From contig JAJZGI010000008.1 in the NCBI GenBank assembly GCA_021798575.1, positions 1 to 60,304 of the forward strand: a stretch of 60,304 bases of DNA, in the 5' to 3' direction. The notes below the pieces were generated by a model. The model did not search any database. It was given only the letters and a program-made list of their open reading frames with translations, and had not been told where the DNA came from. Made by a program: the position numbers and the translations under genes. This DNA comes from Pseudomonadota bacterium (GTDB lineage Bacteria > Pseudomonadota > Alphaproteobacteria > Acetobacterales > Acetobacteraceae). Shown in pieces: positions 1-11,115 of the stretch. Each line of letters opens with the position of its first letter. Position 1 is the first letter of the stretch.

Positions 1-82
1 CGCGTAGCGATCAAACCCAGCCGTCGAAAATGTCGTCTGCTTCAATGCTGCCCCCTGCCCATGCAGGAGTAGTGTACAAAAT

Positions 83-499
83 TCAAAACGAACAGGGAAT
101 CATAATGTTATGCAGAGGTTCCCTAATTGGAGCATCAAAAACTTGCCAGATATTGCCACCAAAAAAACCAGAGTTACCTGTTCCATTTCCGGGAAGGCTC
201 GAAGTCACAAATTTGGTGCCTAATATTTTCTCTATGAATGGAACGTTCGTTAAATTGTGATGGTCGATAATGGCTTTAACCATGCCGATGAATTCCGAGC
301 CGGTCAGGGTATAATGCCTGCAATAGGCCGGCGGATGGTAAACAGAGGGTTGAGACATTCCCGGAGGAGATGCTGTCACGGGAGGCTGCGCCCAGGCCAC
401 GTGAACCGCAAAAATAGCGGCGAGCACCTCCCCGAGGAAAGCGGCTCTAAAAGAACCCGTCTGTTGGCAATTTTGCACTGCTATTCTTAAGCTCGGCAT
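83..499 (-). CDS. Small exported protein of unknown function
   Basis: A 138-residue protein I do not recognise. A strong Shine-Dalgarno (GGAAGG, 6 nt before ATG) supports the start at 499. Residues 18-38 form a hydrophobic stretch ending in AWAQ, which reads as a signal peptide with cleavage after AWA, although the charged n-region is unusually long. The mature part starts Pro/Ser/Thr-rich and ends in a Gly/Asn-rich segment (around SLPGNGTGNSGFFGG). Two cysteines lie in the mature part, one near its start and one three residues from the C-terminus, so a disulfide is possible. The gene is visibly less G+C-rich than its neighbours and stands alone beside a gene-poor stretch, which suggests accessory or acquired DNA. 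Location in periplasm or outside is inferred from the signal peptide only. Confidence 0.6.
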   Translation of the reverse strand: MPSLRIAVQNCQQTGSFRAAFLGEVLAAIFAVHVAWAQPPVTASPPGMSQPSVYHPPAYCRHYTLTGSEFIGMVKAIIDHHNLTNVPFIEKILGTKFVTSSLPGNGTGNSGFFGGNIWQVFDAPIREPLHNIMIPCSF

Positions 500-829
500 A
501 GGTTACCTTCCGAAACGGTGGGATTAGAAATCAGCCTCATCTCTATCACAACAGCCCGACCCGGCGCCTTTGCCGCGCCATGTGCCTTACCCGGGGGGAT
601 GATCATTGCATATCCAACCCGATAAAATAAATGAAAATTTTGCTACATGATCAGTAAGAAATCGCCTGCCAAGCCATTATGCCTGATTGGCCCCCCAAGG
701 GCAGCGGACATCGGTTTGAGAGCCCGATGATCCGTCGCGAGCATTCAGGTCACGGGGTTGATCGCAGCGCGTGACTCCAGTTGCATGAGAGCGTTTACAT
801 ATGTGGCTGGATTGCAAAGAGCGCGGTGA
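500..829. other. Stretch without a recognisable gene
   Basis: Between the exported protein and the possible gene remnant I see no open frame with a ribosome binding site or a recognisable protein. The A+T-rich part around 600-655 could hold the promoter of the leftward gene ending at 83, but I cannot place -35/-10 boxes with confidence. Confidence 0.4.
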
Positions 830-994
830 TGGGGCCTGCCGGAACCCCATAATCGCCGCGGCCAAAATTTGGCCGGACTGCGGTAGGCAGAATATCTCCG
901 TCTCACACCGCGCTCCGATACCAGTATAGAGGTCACCCAGTATCGCCGCAACAATCAGATCGTGGACGGTCTCGCGTGGCTGGAGGGATATTAA
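830..994 (+). pseudogene. Possible C-terminal remnant of a lost gene
   Basis: One forward frame from 830 to the TAA at 992-994 reads like ordinary protein, with balanced composition, but it is broken by an in-frame TAG at 884-886 and lacks a start (TGA at 827-829). After the TAG it encodes about 35 residues including SIEVTQYRRNNQIVDGL and ending in WLEGY. Before the TAG it reads PHNRRGQNLAGLR. The frame converges on the decarboxylase gene and overlaps its stop by a few bases, as a real gene end might. I cannot assign a family. It may be chance, so confidence is low. Confidence 0.25.
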
Positions 995-2391
995 ATCTGT
1001 CGTAGAATCTCATCCGCCAGCGCGTCCACGTCCGCCCGGGTCGTGCGATGGTTCACAATCGCGGCGCGGATCGCGAGCCGCCCGTTGATCATCGTGGTGG
1101 AGGGCGCGAACAGGCCCTGCTCCTGCAAGTCCGCCACCAGATCCTGCGTCTGCGCGTCCGAGAAACCGGTGACGCCGAAGCACACGATATTCAGCCCGAC
1201 CGGCGCCAGCAATTCCAGCCGGTCGGATGCCTCGATGCGCGCCGCCAGATGCGCCGCTACGGCGCAAGTGTCTGCCACCACGCGGCCCAGCGCATCCGCC
1301 CCATAGGCGCTCAGCGTCATCCAGACTTTTAGCGCGCGGAACCCGCGTGAGAGGTCCGGCCCCATGTCGCACGGCCAGGGTTGGCCGCCCGCCAGCCCGC
1401 GATTCGAGGCCGCCAGGTAGCTCGTGGCCTGCGCGAAGCTCGCCTCCTGGATGGCAGGGTCGCGCACCAGCACGCAGCCGGCCTCGTAGGTTACCTGCGC
1501 CCATTTATGGAAATCCAGCGCCACGGAATCTGCCTGCTCAATGCCATTGAGCAGCGTCGCCTGGGCGGGCGAGAGCGCGGCCAGCGCGCCGAAGGCGGCA
1601 TCGACATGGAACCAGAGATTTTTCGCCCTGGCGAGTGCGGAGAGCGCGGCCAGATCATCGAACGCGCCGACATCCACGCTGCCCGCCGTGCCGACGATGA
1701 GGAACGGCGTGCAACCGGCCGCGATATCCTCCGCCATAGCGGCGCGCAGGGCGGAGATGTCCATGCGGAACTGCCCATCCAGCGGGACGAGGCGCAAATT
1801 CTCGCTGCCCAGCCCGGCCATGTCCAGCGCGCCGGGCACGCAGCGATGCACCGCCGTGCTGGCGTAGGCGGTGAGCCTGGCGCCATTCAGCCCCTGCGTG
1901 CGCGCAACCGGCCCCAATGTGTGCATCCGCGCGCACAGCACGGCGACGAAATTGGCCATGGAGGAGCCGGTGAGCAGCAGGCCGGAGGTGGTGGCGGGCA
2001 GGCCCAGCATCTGCGCCGCCCAGGCGATGACCTGACGCTCGACCACGATGCCGACATGGTCTCGCCCGCCGCAATTCGCGTTCATGGCCCCTGCCAGCAG
2101 CTCCGCCAGCATGGAGACCGGATTGCCGCCGCCATGCACCCAGCCCATGAAGCGGGGATGCGTGTTGCCGGTGACATAGGGCTGGATGGTGGCGCGGAAG
2201 GCCTCATACAGCGCGGGCGGTGGCGCGCCCTCACGCGGCAGGGGCGCGGTGAAAGCGGCGCGCACGGCTTCCGGCATGGGCCGCCACACCGGCTGGCTGG
2301 CGATGCCCGCCAAATGGTCGATCATGTCATCCATCATCGTATGGCCGAGCGCGCGGAGGCCGGACCAATCCTCGGGGTCGAGTGTGCTCAT
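991..2391 (-). CDS. Group II PLP-dependent amino acid decarboxylase (aromatic-L-amino-acid decarboxylase family)
   Basis: This fold-type I pyridoxal-phosphate decarboxylase resembles DOPA/tyrosine/tryptophan decarboxylases and would turn an L-amino acid into an amine plus CO2 in the cytoplasm. The PLP lysine lies in DFHKW about residue 296, the cofactor aspartate in HVDAAFG about 262-268, and the ring-stacking histidine in AVHRC about 182. An N-terminal TGNTHPRFMGW segment is typical of the family. At about 466 residues the length is normal. The frame stays open to 2427, but family members start close to STLDPEDW, so I place the ATG at 2391. Neither start has a good ribosome binding site. It is divergent from the MoeB-like gene. 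The substrate cannot be read from sequence; proton-consuming decarboxylation would suit an acidophile, but that is only a guess. Confidence 0.85.
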   Translation of the reverse strand: MSTLDPEDWSGLRALGHTMMDDMIDHLAGIASQPVWRPMPEAVRAAFTAPLPREGAPPPALYEAFRATIQPYVTGNTHPRFMGWVHGGGNPVSMLAELLAGAMNANCGGRDHVGIVVERQVIAWAAQMLGLPATTSGLLLTGSSMANFVAVLCARMHTLGPVARTQGLNGARLTAYASTAVHRCVPGALDMAGLGSENLRLVPLDGQFRMDISALRAAMAEDIAAGCTPFLIVGTAGSVDVGAFDDLAALSALARAKNLWFHVDAAFGALAALSPAQATLLNGIEQADSVALDFHKWAQVTYEAGCVLVRDPAIQEASFAQATSYLAASNRGLAGGQPWPCDMGPDLSRGFRALKVWMTLSAYGADALGRVVADTCAVAAHLAARIEASDRLELLAPVGLNIVCFGVTGFSDAQTQDLVADLQEQGLFAPSTTMINGRLAIRAAIVNHRTTRADVDALADEILRQI

Positions 2392-2474
2392 GGCGCCGGT
2401 ATAGAGGATTGCCGGGGCTTCATCCAAGGGCGGCGGGCTTGGTATGGCGCGGTTCAGCCTCTATAAACTTGAAT

Positions 2475-3236
2475 ATGGATTTTGACCTCTCAGAAAATGA
2501 AATAAATCGCTACGCGCGGCATATATTGCTGCGGGAGGTCGGCGGCACCGGCCAGGCAAAGCTGCGCGCGGCGCGCGTGCTGATCGTGGGTGCGGGCGGC
2601 CTGGGCTCGCCGCTCGCGCTGTATCTGGCGGCCGCGGGCGTCGGCAAAATCGGCCTGGTGGATGGCGACGTGCTGGAGCTCTCCAACCTGCAACGCCAGA
2701 TCGCGCATGAGACGTCGCGGGTCGGCACCTCCAAGGTGGCATCCGCCGCCGCGGCGATGCGGCGGATCAACCCGCTGGTGGAGGTGTGCGAGCACAACTT
2801 CCGGCTGGAGGCGGGCAATGTGGCCGAGGTGATCGGCCCGTATGAGATCATCTGCGATGGGACGGATAATTTCGCGACGCGATTTCTGCTGGCCGACGCC
2901 TGCGTGGCGGCCAAAAAAACCCTCGTTACTGCGGCGGTGCTGCGCTTCGAGGGCCAGCTCTCGACCTTCAAGCCGCACGCCGACCCCACCGGCCCGTGCT
3001 ACCGCTGCCTCTACCCAGAACCGCCGCCCGACGGGCTGGTGCCGAGCTGCTCGGAGGCCGGGGTGCTGGGTGCGGTGACCGGCGTGATGGGCACCTTGCA
3101 GGCGACCGAGGTGTTGAAGGAGATCTGCGGCATCGGCGCTGGCATGTCCGGCTGGCTGCTGGTGTGGGACGCGCTCGCCGCCGAATTCCGCAAGATACGC
3201 CTGCGAAAGGACCCGTCATGCCGCGTGTGTGGCTGA
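2475..3236 (+). CDS. moeB: MoeB/ThiF-family sulfur-carrier adenylyltransferase
   Basis: An E1-like enzyme that adenylates the C-terminal glycine of a small sulfur-carrier protein (MoaD or ThiS) for molybdopterin or thiazole synthesis. The 253 residues show the ATP loop GAGGLG (39-44), the DLSNLQRQ-type segment (here ELSNLQRQI), the acceptor-site aspartate in CDGTDNF, a cysteine in SCSEAG (about 192), and two zinc cysteine pairs, CYRC (175/178) and CRVC (249/252). There is no rhodanese domain. An ATG at 2475 fits the normal N-terminus (LSENEINRYARHILL). Its end overlaps the next gene by 19 nt, so the two are probably co-transcribed. Sequence alone does not separate MoeB from ThiF or from dual-use HesA-like enzymes. 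Confidence 0.88.
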   Translation: MDFDLSENEINRYARHILLREVGGTGQAKLRAARVLIVGAGGLGSPLALYLAAAGVGKIGLVDGDVLELSNLQRQIAHETSRVGTSKVASAAAAMRRINPLVEVCEHNFRLEAGNVAEVIGPYEIICDGTDNFATRFLLADACVAAKKTLVTAAVLRFEGQLSTFKPHADPTGPCYRCLYPEPPPDGLVPSCSEAGVLGAVTGVMGTLQATEVLKEICGIGAGMSGWLLVWDALAAEFRKIRLRKDPSCRVCG

Positions 3237-3742
3237 GATGCGCGCTGCTGGCGCTCGGCCTGGCGCTGGGCGCCGCCGCGCCGCCGGTGGGCAACGGGCC
3301 GGGGCCGGGCATCGGCATCTCCACGCATCTGCCGGTGCCGCGATTCGTCTCCCTGCGGGCGGACCAGGTGAATTTTCGCGCCGGGCCGGGGTTCAGATAC
3401 CCGGTGAAATGGGTCTACCAGCGCGCCGGGCTGCCGGTCGAGGTGATCGGCGAATTCGATGTCTGGCGCCATGTGGTGGCGCCCGACGGCGGGATCGGCT
3501 GGGTGCATGAGGCGACGATCCGCGCGGTGCGGACGTTTTATGTCACCGCGACGCAGGCGGTGCTGCGCGCCAGCCCGGATGCGGGCGCCAGCCCCGTGGC
3601 GTACCTGGACGCGGGCGTGACCGGCGTGCTGCTGAACTGCCCGGGGGCGTCGGATTTTTGCCGGGCCGAGGCCGACCATGTGGTGGGGTATCTGGCCCGG
3701 GCGGATTTCTGGGGCGTGTTCCCGGGCGAGAGCGTTAAATGA
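3218..3742 (+). CDS. Exported SH3-domain protein
   Basis: A 174-residue protein with an N-terminal signal peptide ([15 protein letters not shown]) followed by two bacterial SH3-like repeats. The first, about residues 40-95, contains [15 protein letters not shown] and ends with GGIGWVH. The second begins near [11 protein letters not shown]. Proteins of this type are thought to bind cell wall or act in envelope signalling; none has a catalytic site. The ATG at 3218 follows a GAAAGG ribosome binding site and lies inside the end of the moeB-like gene. The 3' end overlaps pgi, which converges on it, by 8 nt. The family is common in alphaproteobacteria, often beside unrelated genes, so the context says little about its job. 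Confidence 0.8.
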   Translation: MPRVWLRCALLALGLALGAAAPPVGNGPGPGIGISTHLPVPRFVSLRADQVNFRAGPGFRYPVKWVYQRAGLPVEVIGEFDVWRHVVAPDGGIGWVHEATIRAVRTFYVTATQAVLRASPDAGASPVAYLDAGVTGVLLNCPGASDFCRAEADHVVGYLARADFWGVFPGESVK

Positions 3743-5348
3743 CGGGCGTCTGCGCCGCTGCCTTTTGCAGAAACATCACCAGCCCGGCGGTTGAACCATC
3801 CTGGTTGGCTGCGTCCGCCTCACCGGCGAGCACCGGCAGCAGCCGCGTCGCCAGCTCCTTGCCGAGCTCCACCCCCCATTGGTCGAAGGCGTTGATCTCC
3901 CAGACCGCCGCCTCGGTAAACACGCGGTGCTCATAGAGCGCGATGATCCGCCCCAGCATTGAGGGGGTGAGCCGGGGGTAGGCCAGCGTCACCGACGGCC
4001 GGTTGCCCGGAAAAACCCGGTGCGGCGCCAGAGCCAGGTCCGCCAGCGTCGCCTGGGCGGCCTGAAGCGTGCGCCCCAGCATCAGCGCCTGCGCCTGCGC
4101 CAGGCAGTTGGCGACCAGCAGCCGGTGGTGCGTTGCCATCTCCGGCTCATGTCCCGCGGCCGCGATCAGGAATTCACAGGGGATGATGTCCGTGCCCTGG
4201 TGGAGAAGCTGGTAGAAGGCGTGCTGCCCGTTGGTTCCCGGCTCGCCGAACACCAGCGCGCCGGTGGGGCGCACCACGGGCGTGCCGTCCTGTTTCACGC
4301 GCTTACCGTTGGACTCCATCTCGAGCTGCTGCAAATAGGCCGGCAGCCGCGCCAGATGCTGGTCGTACGGCAGCACGGCGCGCGCCGCATAGCCGCACAC
4401 GTCGCGGTGCCATAGGCCAGTGAGGGCGAGCAGCACCGGCAGGTTGCGCGCCAGCGGTGCGGTGCAGAAATGCACATCCATCTCCCGCGCGCCTGCCAGG
4501 AACTCCTTGAAACGCTGCTCGCCGATGCCGATCATCACCGGCAGGCCGATCGCCGACCAGACCGAATAGCGGCCGCCCACCCAGTCCCAGAAGCCGAACA
4601 CGCGCTCCGGTGCGATGCCGAATTGCGCAACCTTTTCGAGCGCCGTGGAGACCGCGGCGAAATGCGCCGCGACGGCCCCCTCCCCCAGCGCCGCGACGAA
4701 CCAGCGCCTGGCTGAGGCGGCGTTGGTCATCGTCTCCACCGTGGTGAAGGTTTTCGAGGCGATGATGATCAGCGTGCGCGCCGGGTTCAAGGGCCGCAGC
4801 GTGTCGGCCAGGTGCGCCGCGTCCACATTGGCGACGAAATGCAGTTTTGGCCCGTTATGGTAAGGGGCCAGCGCCGCGCTCACCATCGCCGGGCCGAGGT
4901 CCGACCCGCCGATGCCGATATTCACGACGTCGCTAAACGGCGCGCCATCCGCCGCCGCGATGGCGCCGTTGCGCACGCCCTCGGCGAAGGCGAAGAGCCG
5001 GGTGAAGGTCGCGTTGACGGCTGGCATCACATCTTCGCCGTCCAAGAGTACCGGCGGGCCGCCGATGTTGCGCAAGGCGGTGTGCAGCACGGCGCGGTGC
5101 TCGGTGTTGTTGATGGGCAGACCGGCGAACATAGCGTCCCGCTTGGCAGCAACATCGGCTGCCTCGGCGATGCCCAGCAGCAGCGCCATGACGTGTGATG
5201 TGATGCTGGTTTTCGAGTAATCCAGCAGAATGTCTTGAGAAGTCACTGAAAATTCGACAAATCTGTTCGAATTCTCGGCGAAGAGTCGCTGGATATCGGC
5301 GCCATCATCGGCAATCTCTTTGAGCGCGGCCCAGGCGTCGGTTGGCAT
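3735..5348 (-). CDS. pgi: Glucose-6-phosphate isomerase
   Basis: Interconverts glucose 6-phosphate and fructose 6-phosphate in the cytoplasm, feeding glycolysis, the Entner-Doudoroff and pentose-phosphate routes or gluconeogenesis. The 537 residues match the bacterial full-length form. Both family signatures are present: the sugar-phosphate region with [14 protein letters not shown], and the C-terminal [13 protein letters not shown] that holds the catalytic lysine. The catalytic glutamate lies in [10 protein letters not shown] and a histidine in [10 protein letters not shown]. The start at 5348 is 21 nt from the stop of uvrC upstream on the same strand, so the two may be co-transcribed. Nothing unusual is visible. 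Confidence 0.96.
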   Translation of the reverse strand: MPTDAWAALKEIADDGADIQRLFAENSNRFVEFSVTSQDILLDYSKTSITSHVMALLLGIAEAADVAAKRDAMFAGLPINNTEHRAVLHTALRNIGGPPVLLDGEDVMPAVNATFTRLFAFAEGVRNGAIAAADGAPFSDVVNIGIGGSDLGPAMVSAALAPYHNGPKLHFVANVDAAHLADTLRPLNPARTLIIIASKTFTTVETMTNAASARRWFVAALGEGAVAAHFAAVSTALEKVAQFGIAPERVFGFWDWVGGRYSVWSAIGLPVMIGIGEQRFKEFLAGAREMDVHFCTAPLARNLPVLLALTGLWHRDVCGYAARAVLPYDQHLARLPAYLQQLEMESNGKRVKQDGTPVVRPTGALVFGEPGTNGQHAFYQLLHQGTDIIPCEFLIAAAGHEPEMATHHRLLVANCLAQAQALMLGRTLQAAQATLADLALAPHRVFPGNRPSVTLAYPRLTPSMLGRIIALYEHRVFTEAAVWEINAFDQWGVELGKELATRLLPVLAGEADAANQDGSTAGLVMFLQKAAAQTPVI

Positions 5349-5369
5349 AAGCTGTCCTTTCTCTCGCGT

Positions 5370-7256
5370 TCAGTCATCCACCATGCGCACACCGGGATGA
5401 AAATGCGCATAGACCGCCCGGGCAGTAGCGCGGTTTATGCCACCCACCGCCTCCAGATCCTTCAGCCCCGCGCCTTTCACCCCCTGCGAGGAGCCGAAAT
5501 GCAGCAATAAGGCGCGCTTGCGCGCCGCGCCGATCCCGCTGATCTCGTCCAGCTCCGATGTGGTGATTTTTTTGCTGCGCGCGTTGCGATGGGTGGTGAT
5601 GGCAAACCGGTGCGCCTCATCACGCAGGCGTTGCAGAAAATATAGCACCGGGTCGCGCGGCGGAAGCTGGAATGCCTCGCGCCCCGGCATGAAAAACCAT
5701 TCCCGTCCGGCATCACGCTGCGGCCCCTTGGCGATCGCCACCAGCGGAATATCCGCCAGGCCCAGTTCGGCCAGCACGGCGCTGGCGGCGGAGAGCTGGC
5801 CAGCGCCGCCATCGATCAACACCAGGTCCGGCCAGTTCTCGGCCCCGCCGCCGCGCGCCGGGTCTTCAGCCAGGCTGCGTGAGAAGCGCCGGTGCAGCAC
5901 CTCGCGCATCATCGCGAAATCATCGCCCGGCGTTAGCGCGGATTTGATCGCGTATTTACGATAGGCAGACTTGCTAAACCCCTCCGGCCCGGCGGCAATC
6001 ATCACGCCGTAGGCCGACGTGCCCATGATGTGCGAATTATCATAGGTCTCGATCCGCGAAGGAGTCTCCGCCAGACCGAAGAGCTCGGCCACACCGGCCA
6101 GCAGTTTGCCCTGCCCTGCACTCTCGGCCAGTTTGCGCTCCAGCGCCTCGCGCGCATTGGTCTGCGCGTGGGCGACGACATCGTGCTTCTCGCCGCGCTG
6201 CGGCACCAGCAGGGTGATCCGCCGCTCGGCCTTGAGCGAGAGCGCCTCGGCCAGCAATTCCGGCTCATCCGCCGCGTGGCTCAGCAGGATCATCTGCGGG
6301 GCGGGTTTGTCATCGTAGAATTGCGCGATGAAGGCCGCCATCACCTGCGCGGGGGGCTCATCCCTTGCCTGCGCGGGAAAGAAGCTGCGGTTGCCATTGT
6401 TGCGCCCGCCACGGATGAAGAACACCTGCACGCAGCTCTGGCCCGCCGCCTGGTGCAGCGCCACAACGTCGGCGTCGCTCAGGCTGGCGGGGTTGATGAC
6501 GTCCGTACCCTGGATATGCGCCAACCCGCGGATCCGGTCGCGGATCGCGGCGGCCTGCTCAAAATCCATCTGGCGGGCGGCGGTCTCCATCGCGGCTGCC
6601 AGGTCCTTCTGCACCGCGCCGGATTTTCCTGACAGGAAAGTTTTTGCCTGCGCCACCAGCGCGGCATATTCCCCCTGCCCCAGTTTTCCGACACATGGTG
6701 CACAGCAGCGTTTGATCTGGAACAGCAGGCAGGGCCGGCTGCGGTTTGCAAAAACCGTATCGGCGCAACTGCGCAGCAGGAACACCCGCTGGAGCACCTG
6801 TAGCGTCTGGTTGACCGACCAGACCGAGGCGAACGGGCCCCAATAGCTCCCCTTGCGAAGCTGCGCGCCGCGATGCTTGGCGATCTGCGGAAAGGGATGG
6901 TCCTGTGTCAGCATGACCCACGGGTAGGATTTATCGTCCCGCAGCAGGATATTATAGCGCGGTTTGAGCCGCTTGATGAGATTGGCCTCGAGCAGCAGCG
7001 CCTCGGCCTCTGTGTGGGTGGTGAGGATCTCCATCGTCGCGGTGCCCGCCACCATGCGGCGCAGCCGCTCGGGCAGGCGGTTGACCTGTGTGTAGGAGAC
7101 CACGCGCTTCCTGAGGTTCCGCGCCTTGCCGACATACAGCGCCTCCCCTTTGGCATCGAGCATCCGGTAGACGCCGGGGTTGCCGGGCATTGTCTCCAGC
7201 GCCCTGATGATCACCCCAACGCCCGTCCGGGTTTCAGGCGGCAACGACTCAGCCAT
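5370..7256 (-). CDS. uvrC: Excinuclease ABC subunit C
   Basis: The nuclease of nucleotide excision repair; it cuts on both sides of a lesion after UvrA/UvrB loading. Domains in order over 628 residues: GIY-YIG nuclease at about 25-100 ([19 protein letters not shown]); the cysteine cluster expected of UvrC near 177-190 ([13 protein letters not shown]); a UVR helix pair around 215-245 that contacts UvrB ([13 protein letters not shown]); the RNase H-like 5' nuclease ([25 protein letters not shown]); and two helix-hairpin-helix motifs at the C-terminus ([26 protein letters not shown]). Length and order are normal. Confidence 0.96.
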   Translation of the reverse strand: MAESLPPETRTGVGVIIRALETMPGNPGVYRMLDAKGEALYVGKARNLRKRVVSYTQVNRLPERLRRMVAGTATMEILTTHTEAEALLLEANLIKRLKPRYNILLRDDKSYPWVMLTQDHPFPQIAKHRGAQLRKGSYWGPFASVWSVNQTLQVLQRVFLLRSCADTVFANRSRPCLLFQIKRCCAPCVGKLGQGEYAALVAQAKTFLSGKSGAVQKDLAAAMETAARQMDFEQAAAIRDRIRGLAHIQGTDVINPASLSDADVVALHQAAGQSCVQVFFIRGGRNNGNRSFFPAQARDEPPAQVMAAFIAQFYDDKPAPQMILLSHAADEPELLAEALSLKAERRITLLVPQRGEKHDVVAHAQTNAREALERKLAESAGQGKLLAGVAELFGLAETPSRIETYDNSHIMGTSAYGVMIAAGPEGFSKSAYRKYAIKSALTPGDDFAMMREVLHRRFSRSLAEDPARGGGAENWPDLVLIDGGAGQLSAASAVLAELGLADIPLVAIAKGPQRDAGREWFFMPGREAFQLPPRDPVLYFLQRLRDEAHRFAITTHRNARSKKITTSELDEISGIGAARKRALLLHFGSSQGVKGAGLKDLEAVGGINRATARAVYAHFHPGVRMVDD

Positions 7257-7464
7257 GCAAACCCTGTGTATAAGTTTGTGGATACTGGCCAGTTCGCAAG
7301 GTTTTTCCTAGGGGTTCACCAAAAGCTTGCAGAATTTTAACGGCGCAATTATTAGCGATTAACATACTGATTTTACAGTAGTAGTTGAAAGAATCCGTAA
7401 CGATGTTGTCATAGTATCAGTACGAAACCCTTTGACTCGCCACGGGTTTTCCAGACGTGGACAA

Positions 7465-7884
7465 TCAACCGTTGCGGCGTTCAACCTCGACCCCGGCGGA
7501 TGCCGCATCTGCGAAGACATCCAGTTTTTCCATCCTCACCCGCACCGCCTGCACTCGCGGATCGTCCAGGCAAGCCTCGCACAGCCGCTCGGCCAGGGTC
7601 TCGACCAGTTGCACATGGCCCGCGCCCACGATCTCGCGCACCCGATGGGCGATGGTCTCGTAGCTCACCACGCGCGCCAGATCATCCGCGCCCACGGCGG
7701 CGCGGGAGGTTTTTTGCGCGCCGTCATCGGCGACCGCCAGATCGATATTGATGCGGACCCGCTGGCGGGCCTCGTGCTCGTGCGGATAGACGCCGATGGA
7801 GGCCGCGAGCACGAGGTCACGGATGAACATATGGCGGGTGGCGCGGGTGGCGTCGGCGTAGCGGAGCTGGTCCATGGCGCGCAT
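7465..7884 (-). CDS. folB: Dihydroneopterin aldolase
   Basis: Splits 7,8-dihydroneopterin to 6-hydroxymethyl-dihydropterin and glycolaldehyde in folate synthesis, making the substrate that FolK (encoded near 16.5 kb here) pyrophosphorylates. The 139 residues show the N-terminal IRDLVLAASIGVYPHE segment with the substrate-binding glutamate, a central VSYETIAHRV, and the C-terminal MEKLDVF with the conserved catalytic lysine. A strong GGGAGG ribosome binding site 7 nt upstream supports the ATG at 7884. It stands apart from other folate genes. The 208-nt gap downstream, between folB and uvrC, is A+T-rich and shows no gene. Confidence 0.9.
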   Translation of the reverse strand: MRAMDQLRYADATRATRHMFIRDLVLAASIGVYPHEHEARQRVRINIDLAVADDGAQKTSRAAVGADDLARVVSYETIAHRVREIVGAGHVQLVETLAERLCEACLDDPRVQAVRVRMEKLDVFADAASAGVEVERRNG

Positions 7885-8020
7885 TTCTGGACCTCCCGTC
7901 GCCGCCTGGCAATCGGCGGGGCTCAGAATATCTTACGCCGCCATGCATGGCTGCGTGGTTGGCAGCGCGCGCCCAAGCGAATAAGGGTGCGGGCAATATG
8001 GATTGCAAAGGACACGAACG

Positions 8021-9325
8021 ATGGATGTGAATGTGGGCAGCGACTATCGGGTTAAGGACATTTCCCTGGCCGCGTGGGGCCGCAAAGAAATCGAGATGGC
8101 GCAGGATGAGATGCCCGGGCTGATGGCGCTGCGCGAGGAGTTCGGCAAAAGCCAGGTGCTCAAAGGGGCGCGCATCGTCGGCTCCCTGCACATGACCATC
8201 CAGACCGCCGTGTTGATCGAGACGCTCACTGCCTTGGGGGCCAGCGTGCGCTGGTCCTCCTGCAATATCTTCTCGACCCAGGACCAGGCCGCCGCCGCCG
8301 TGGCCGCCGCCGCCGTGCCGGTGTTCGCCTGGAAGGGTATGAGCGAGGACGAGTTCTGGTGGTGTATCGAGCAGACGTTGCGCGGCCCGGATGGCTGGGT
8401 GCCGAACATGATCCTGGATGACGGCGGGGATGTGACCAAGCTGATCCATGAGAAACATCCGGCGATGCTGGATGGAATCAAAGGTATCTCCGAGGAGACC
8501 ACCACCGGCGTGCACCGGCTGTGGGAGATGGCCAAGGCAGGCTCGCTTAGGGTGCCCGCCATCAATGTAAATGACTCCGTGACCAAATCCAAGTTCGATA
8601 ATCTGTATGGCTGCCGCGAGAGCCTGGTGGATGGCATCCGCCGTGGCACGGATGTGATGATGTCCGGCAAGGTGGCCGTGGTCGCCGGGTTTGGCGATGT
8701 CGGCAAGGGCTCGGCCGCCAGCCTGCGCAATGCCGGCTGCCGCGTGCTGGTCACCGAGATCGACCCGATCTGCGCGCTCCAGGCGGCGATGGAGGGCTAT
8801 GAGGTGGTTTTGATGGAGGATGCCGCGCCGCGCGGGGATATCTTCGTCACCGCTACCGGCAATGTGGATGTCATCACCGCCGACCATATGCGGGCGATGA
8901 AGCACCGCGCGATCGTCTGCAATATCGGCCATTTCGACAGCGAAATCCAGATCGAATCCCTGCGCAACCACAAATGGGAAAATGTGAAGCCGCAGGTCGA
9001 CGAGGTGGTGTTCCCGGATGGCAAGCGACTCATCGTGCTCTCGGAGGGGCGGCTGGTTAATCTCGGCAACGCAACCGGCCATCCGAGCTTCGTGATGAGT
9101 GCGAGCTTCACCAACCAGGTGCTGGCGCAGATCGAACTATGGACCGCGCCGGTCGGCAAGTATGAAAACAAGGTCTATGTGCTGCCGCGGCATCTGGATG
9201 AGAAGGTGGCGGCGCTGCATCTGGCCAAGGTGGGCGCCAAGCTCACCCCGCTCACCAAGAAACAGGCGGATTATCTGGGCCTGGCGCAGAGCGGGCCGTT
9301 CAAACACGAGATCTACCGCTATTGA
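8021..9325 (+). CDS. ahcY: S-adenosyl-L-homocysteine hydrolase
   Basis: Reversibly hydrolyses S-adenosylhomocysteine to adenosine and homocysteine, removing the product inhibitor of methyltransferases and supplying homocysteine to MetH (encoded near 47 kb). The 434 residues contain the substrate region ([16 protein letters not shown]), the conserved [20 protein letters not shown] segment, the NAD-binding loop [10 protein letters not shown], and the C-terminal FKHEIYRY typical of the family (K and Y reach into the NAD site of the neighbouring subunit). The ATG at 8021 has AAAGGA upstream. An earlier TTG at 8003 is in frame but would add non-conserved residues. I see no SAH riboswitch fold in the 136-nt leader. 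Confidence 0.97.
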   Translation: MDVNVGSDYRVKDISLAAWGRKEIEMAQDEMPGLMALREEFGKSQVLKGARIVGSLHMTIQTAVLIETLTALGASVRWSSCNIFSTQDQAAAAVAAAAVPVFAWKGMSEDEFWWCIEQTLRGPDGWVPNMILDDGGDVTKLIHEKHPAMLDGIKGISEETTTGVHRLWEMAKAGSLRVPAINVNDSVTKSKFDNLYGCRESLVDGIRRGTDVMMSGKVAVVAGFGDVGKGSAASLRNAGCRVLVTEIDPICALQAAMEGYEVVLMEDAAPRGDIFVTATGNVDVITADHMRAMKHRAIVCNIGHFDSEIQIESLRNHKWENVKPQVDEVVFPDGKRLIVLSEGRLVNLGNATGHPSFVMSASFTNQVLAQIELWTAPVGKYENKVYVLPRHLDEKVAALHLAKVGAKLTPLTKKQADYLGLAQSGPFKHEIYRY

Positions 9326-9735
9326 TAACGCAGACCGGGCGCATCCTGTCGGTTCTGGGGCTGGCCGCGCTGGTCGGCGGGATGCTGTTTTTTGGCGCCA
9401 TCATGGCGCCGTTGGTTTTCACCAAACTGCCGCCTGAGGTCATCGGGCCGTTCATCCGCGCTACGTTTCCGCGCTATTACGCCTTCATGCTCTGCACGAC
9501 GCTGGTCGGCGCGCTGGGCTCTAGCCTGCAACGCCAGTGGATGCCCCTGCTGGTGCTGCTGGCGCTGGCCGGTCTTACGCTGTTTCTGTGGTTGTGGCTC
9601 ATCCCATTGCTGAACGCGCTGCGCGAGGCGGGGAACATGGCGGGTTTCGCGCGCGGGCACCGATTTTCCGTCTGGGTAAACGGCGCGCAACTGCTCACCG
9701 CACTGTGGCTGCTCGCCCGCGCCGCGCTCAGCTAA
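9322..9735 (+). CDS. DUF4149-type integral membrane protein
   Basis: A 137-residue hydrophobic protein with about four membrane segments: around 8-30 ([20 protein letters not shown]), 52-68, 70-95 ([20 protein letters not shown]) and 115-135. The pattern of a small four-helix protein with a FPRYYAF segment after the first helix resembles the DUF4149/TMEM205-like family, whose function is unknown. The only start that keeps the first helix whole is TTG at 9322, overlapping the ahcY stop by 4 nt, so translational coupling to ahcY is likely. The next ATG lies inside the first helix. Confidence 0.7.
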   Translation: MITQTGRILSVLGLAALVGGMLFFGAIMAPLVFTKLPPEVIGPFIRATFPRYYAFMLCTTLVGALGSSLQRQWMPLLVLLALAGLTLFLWLWLIPLLNALREAGNMAGFARGHRFSVWVNGAQLLTALWLLARAALS

Positions 9736-9736
9736 G

Positions 9737-10981
<1,245 letters not shown>

Positions 10982-11115
10982 TCAGCGTTGTAATTGAGGC
11001 AAATGCTTCGACGCAGGGGAGATCAGCTTGCAGCGCGGGTTAATTTCCCATACACCTGTGTGGACACAACCTCCGAGCGAGATGGATCGCTCGTGCCAAA
11101 CCCAGGAGAGATGAG

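Noticed and set aside
745-954. Leftward 69-codon frame that might be a transposase fragment
   Set aside because: No catalytic or DNA-binding motif, no terminal inverted repeats or target duplication around it.
1381-2466. Rightward open frame (361 codons) across the PLP decarboxylase
   Set aside because: Antisense to the decarboxylase, no conserved segments.
7885-8020. SAH riboswitch upstream of ahcY
   Set aside because: I could not find the conserved paired elements in this 136-nt leader; the class is mainly known from beta- and gammaproteobacteria and some other groups.
7817-9082. Long leftward open frame (421 codons) across ahcY
   Set aside because: It is the antisense shadow of ahcY; composition is His/Gly/Arg-rich with no protein-like segments, as expected from G+C-rich codon usage.
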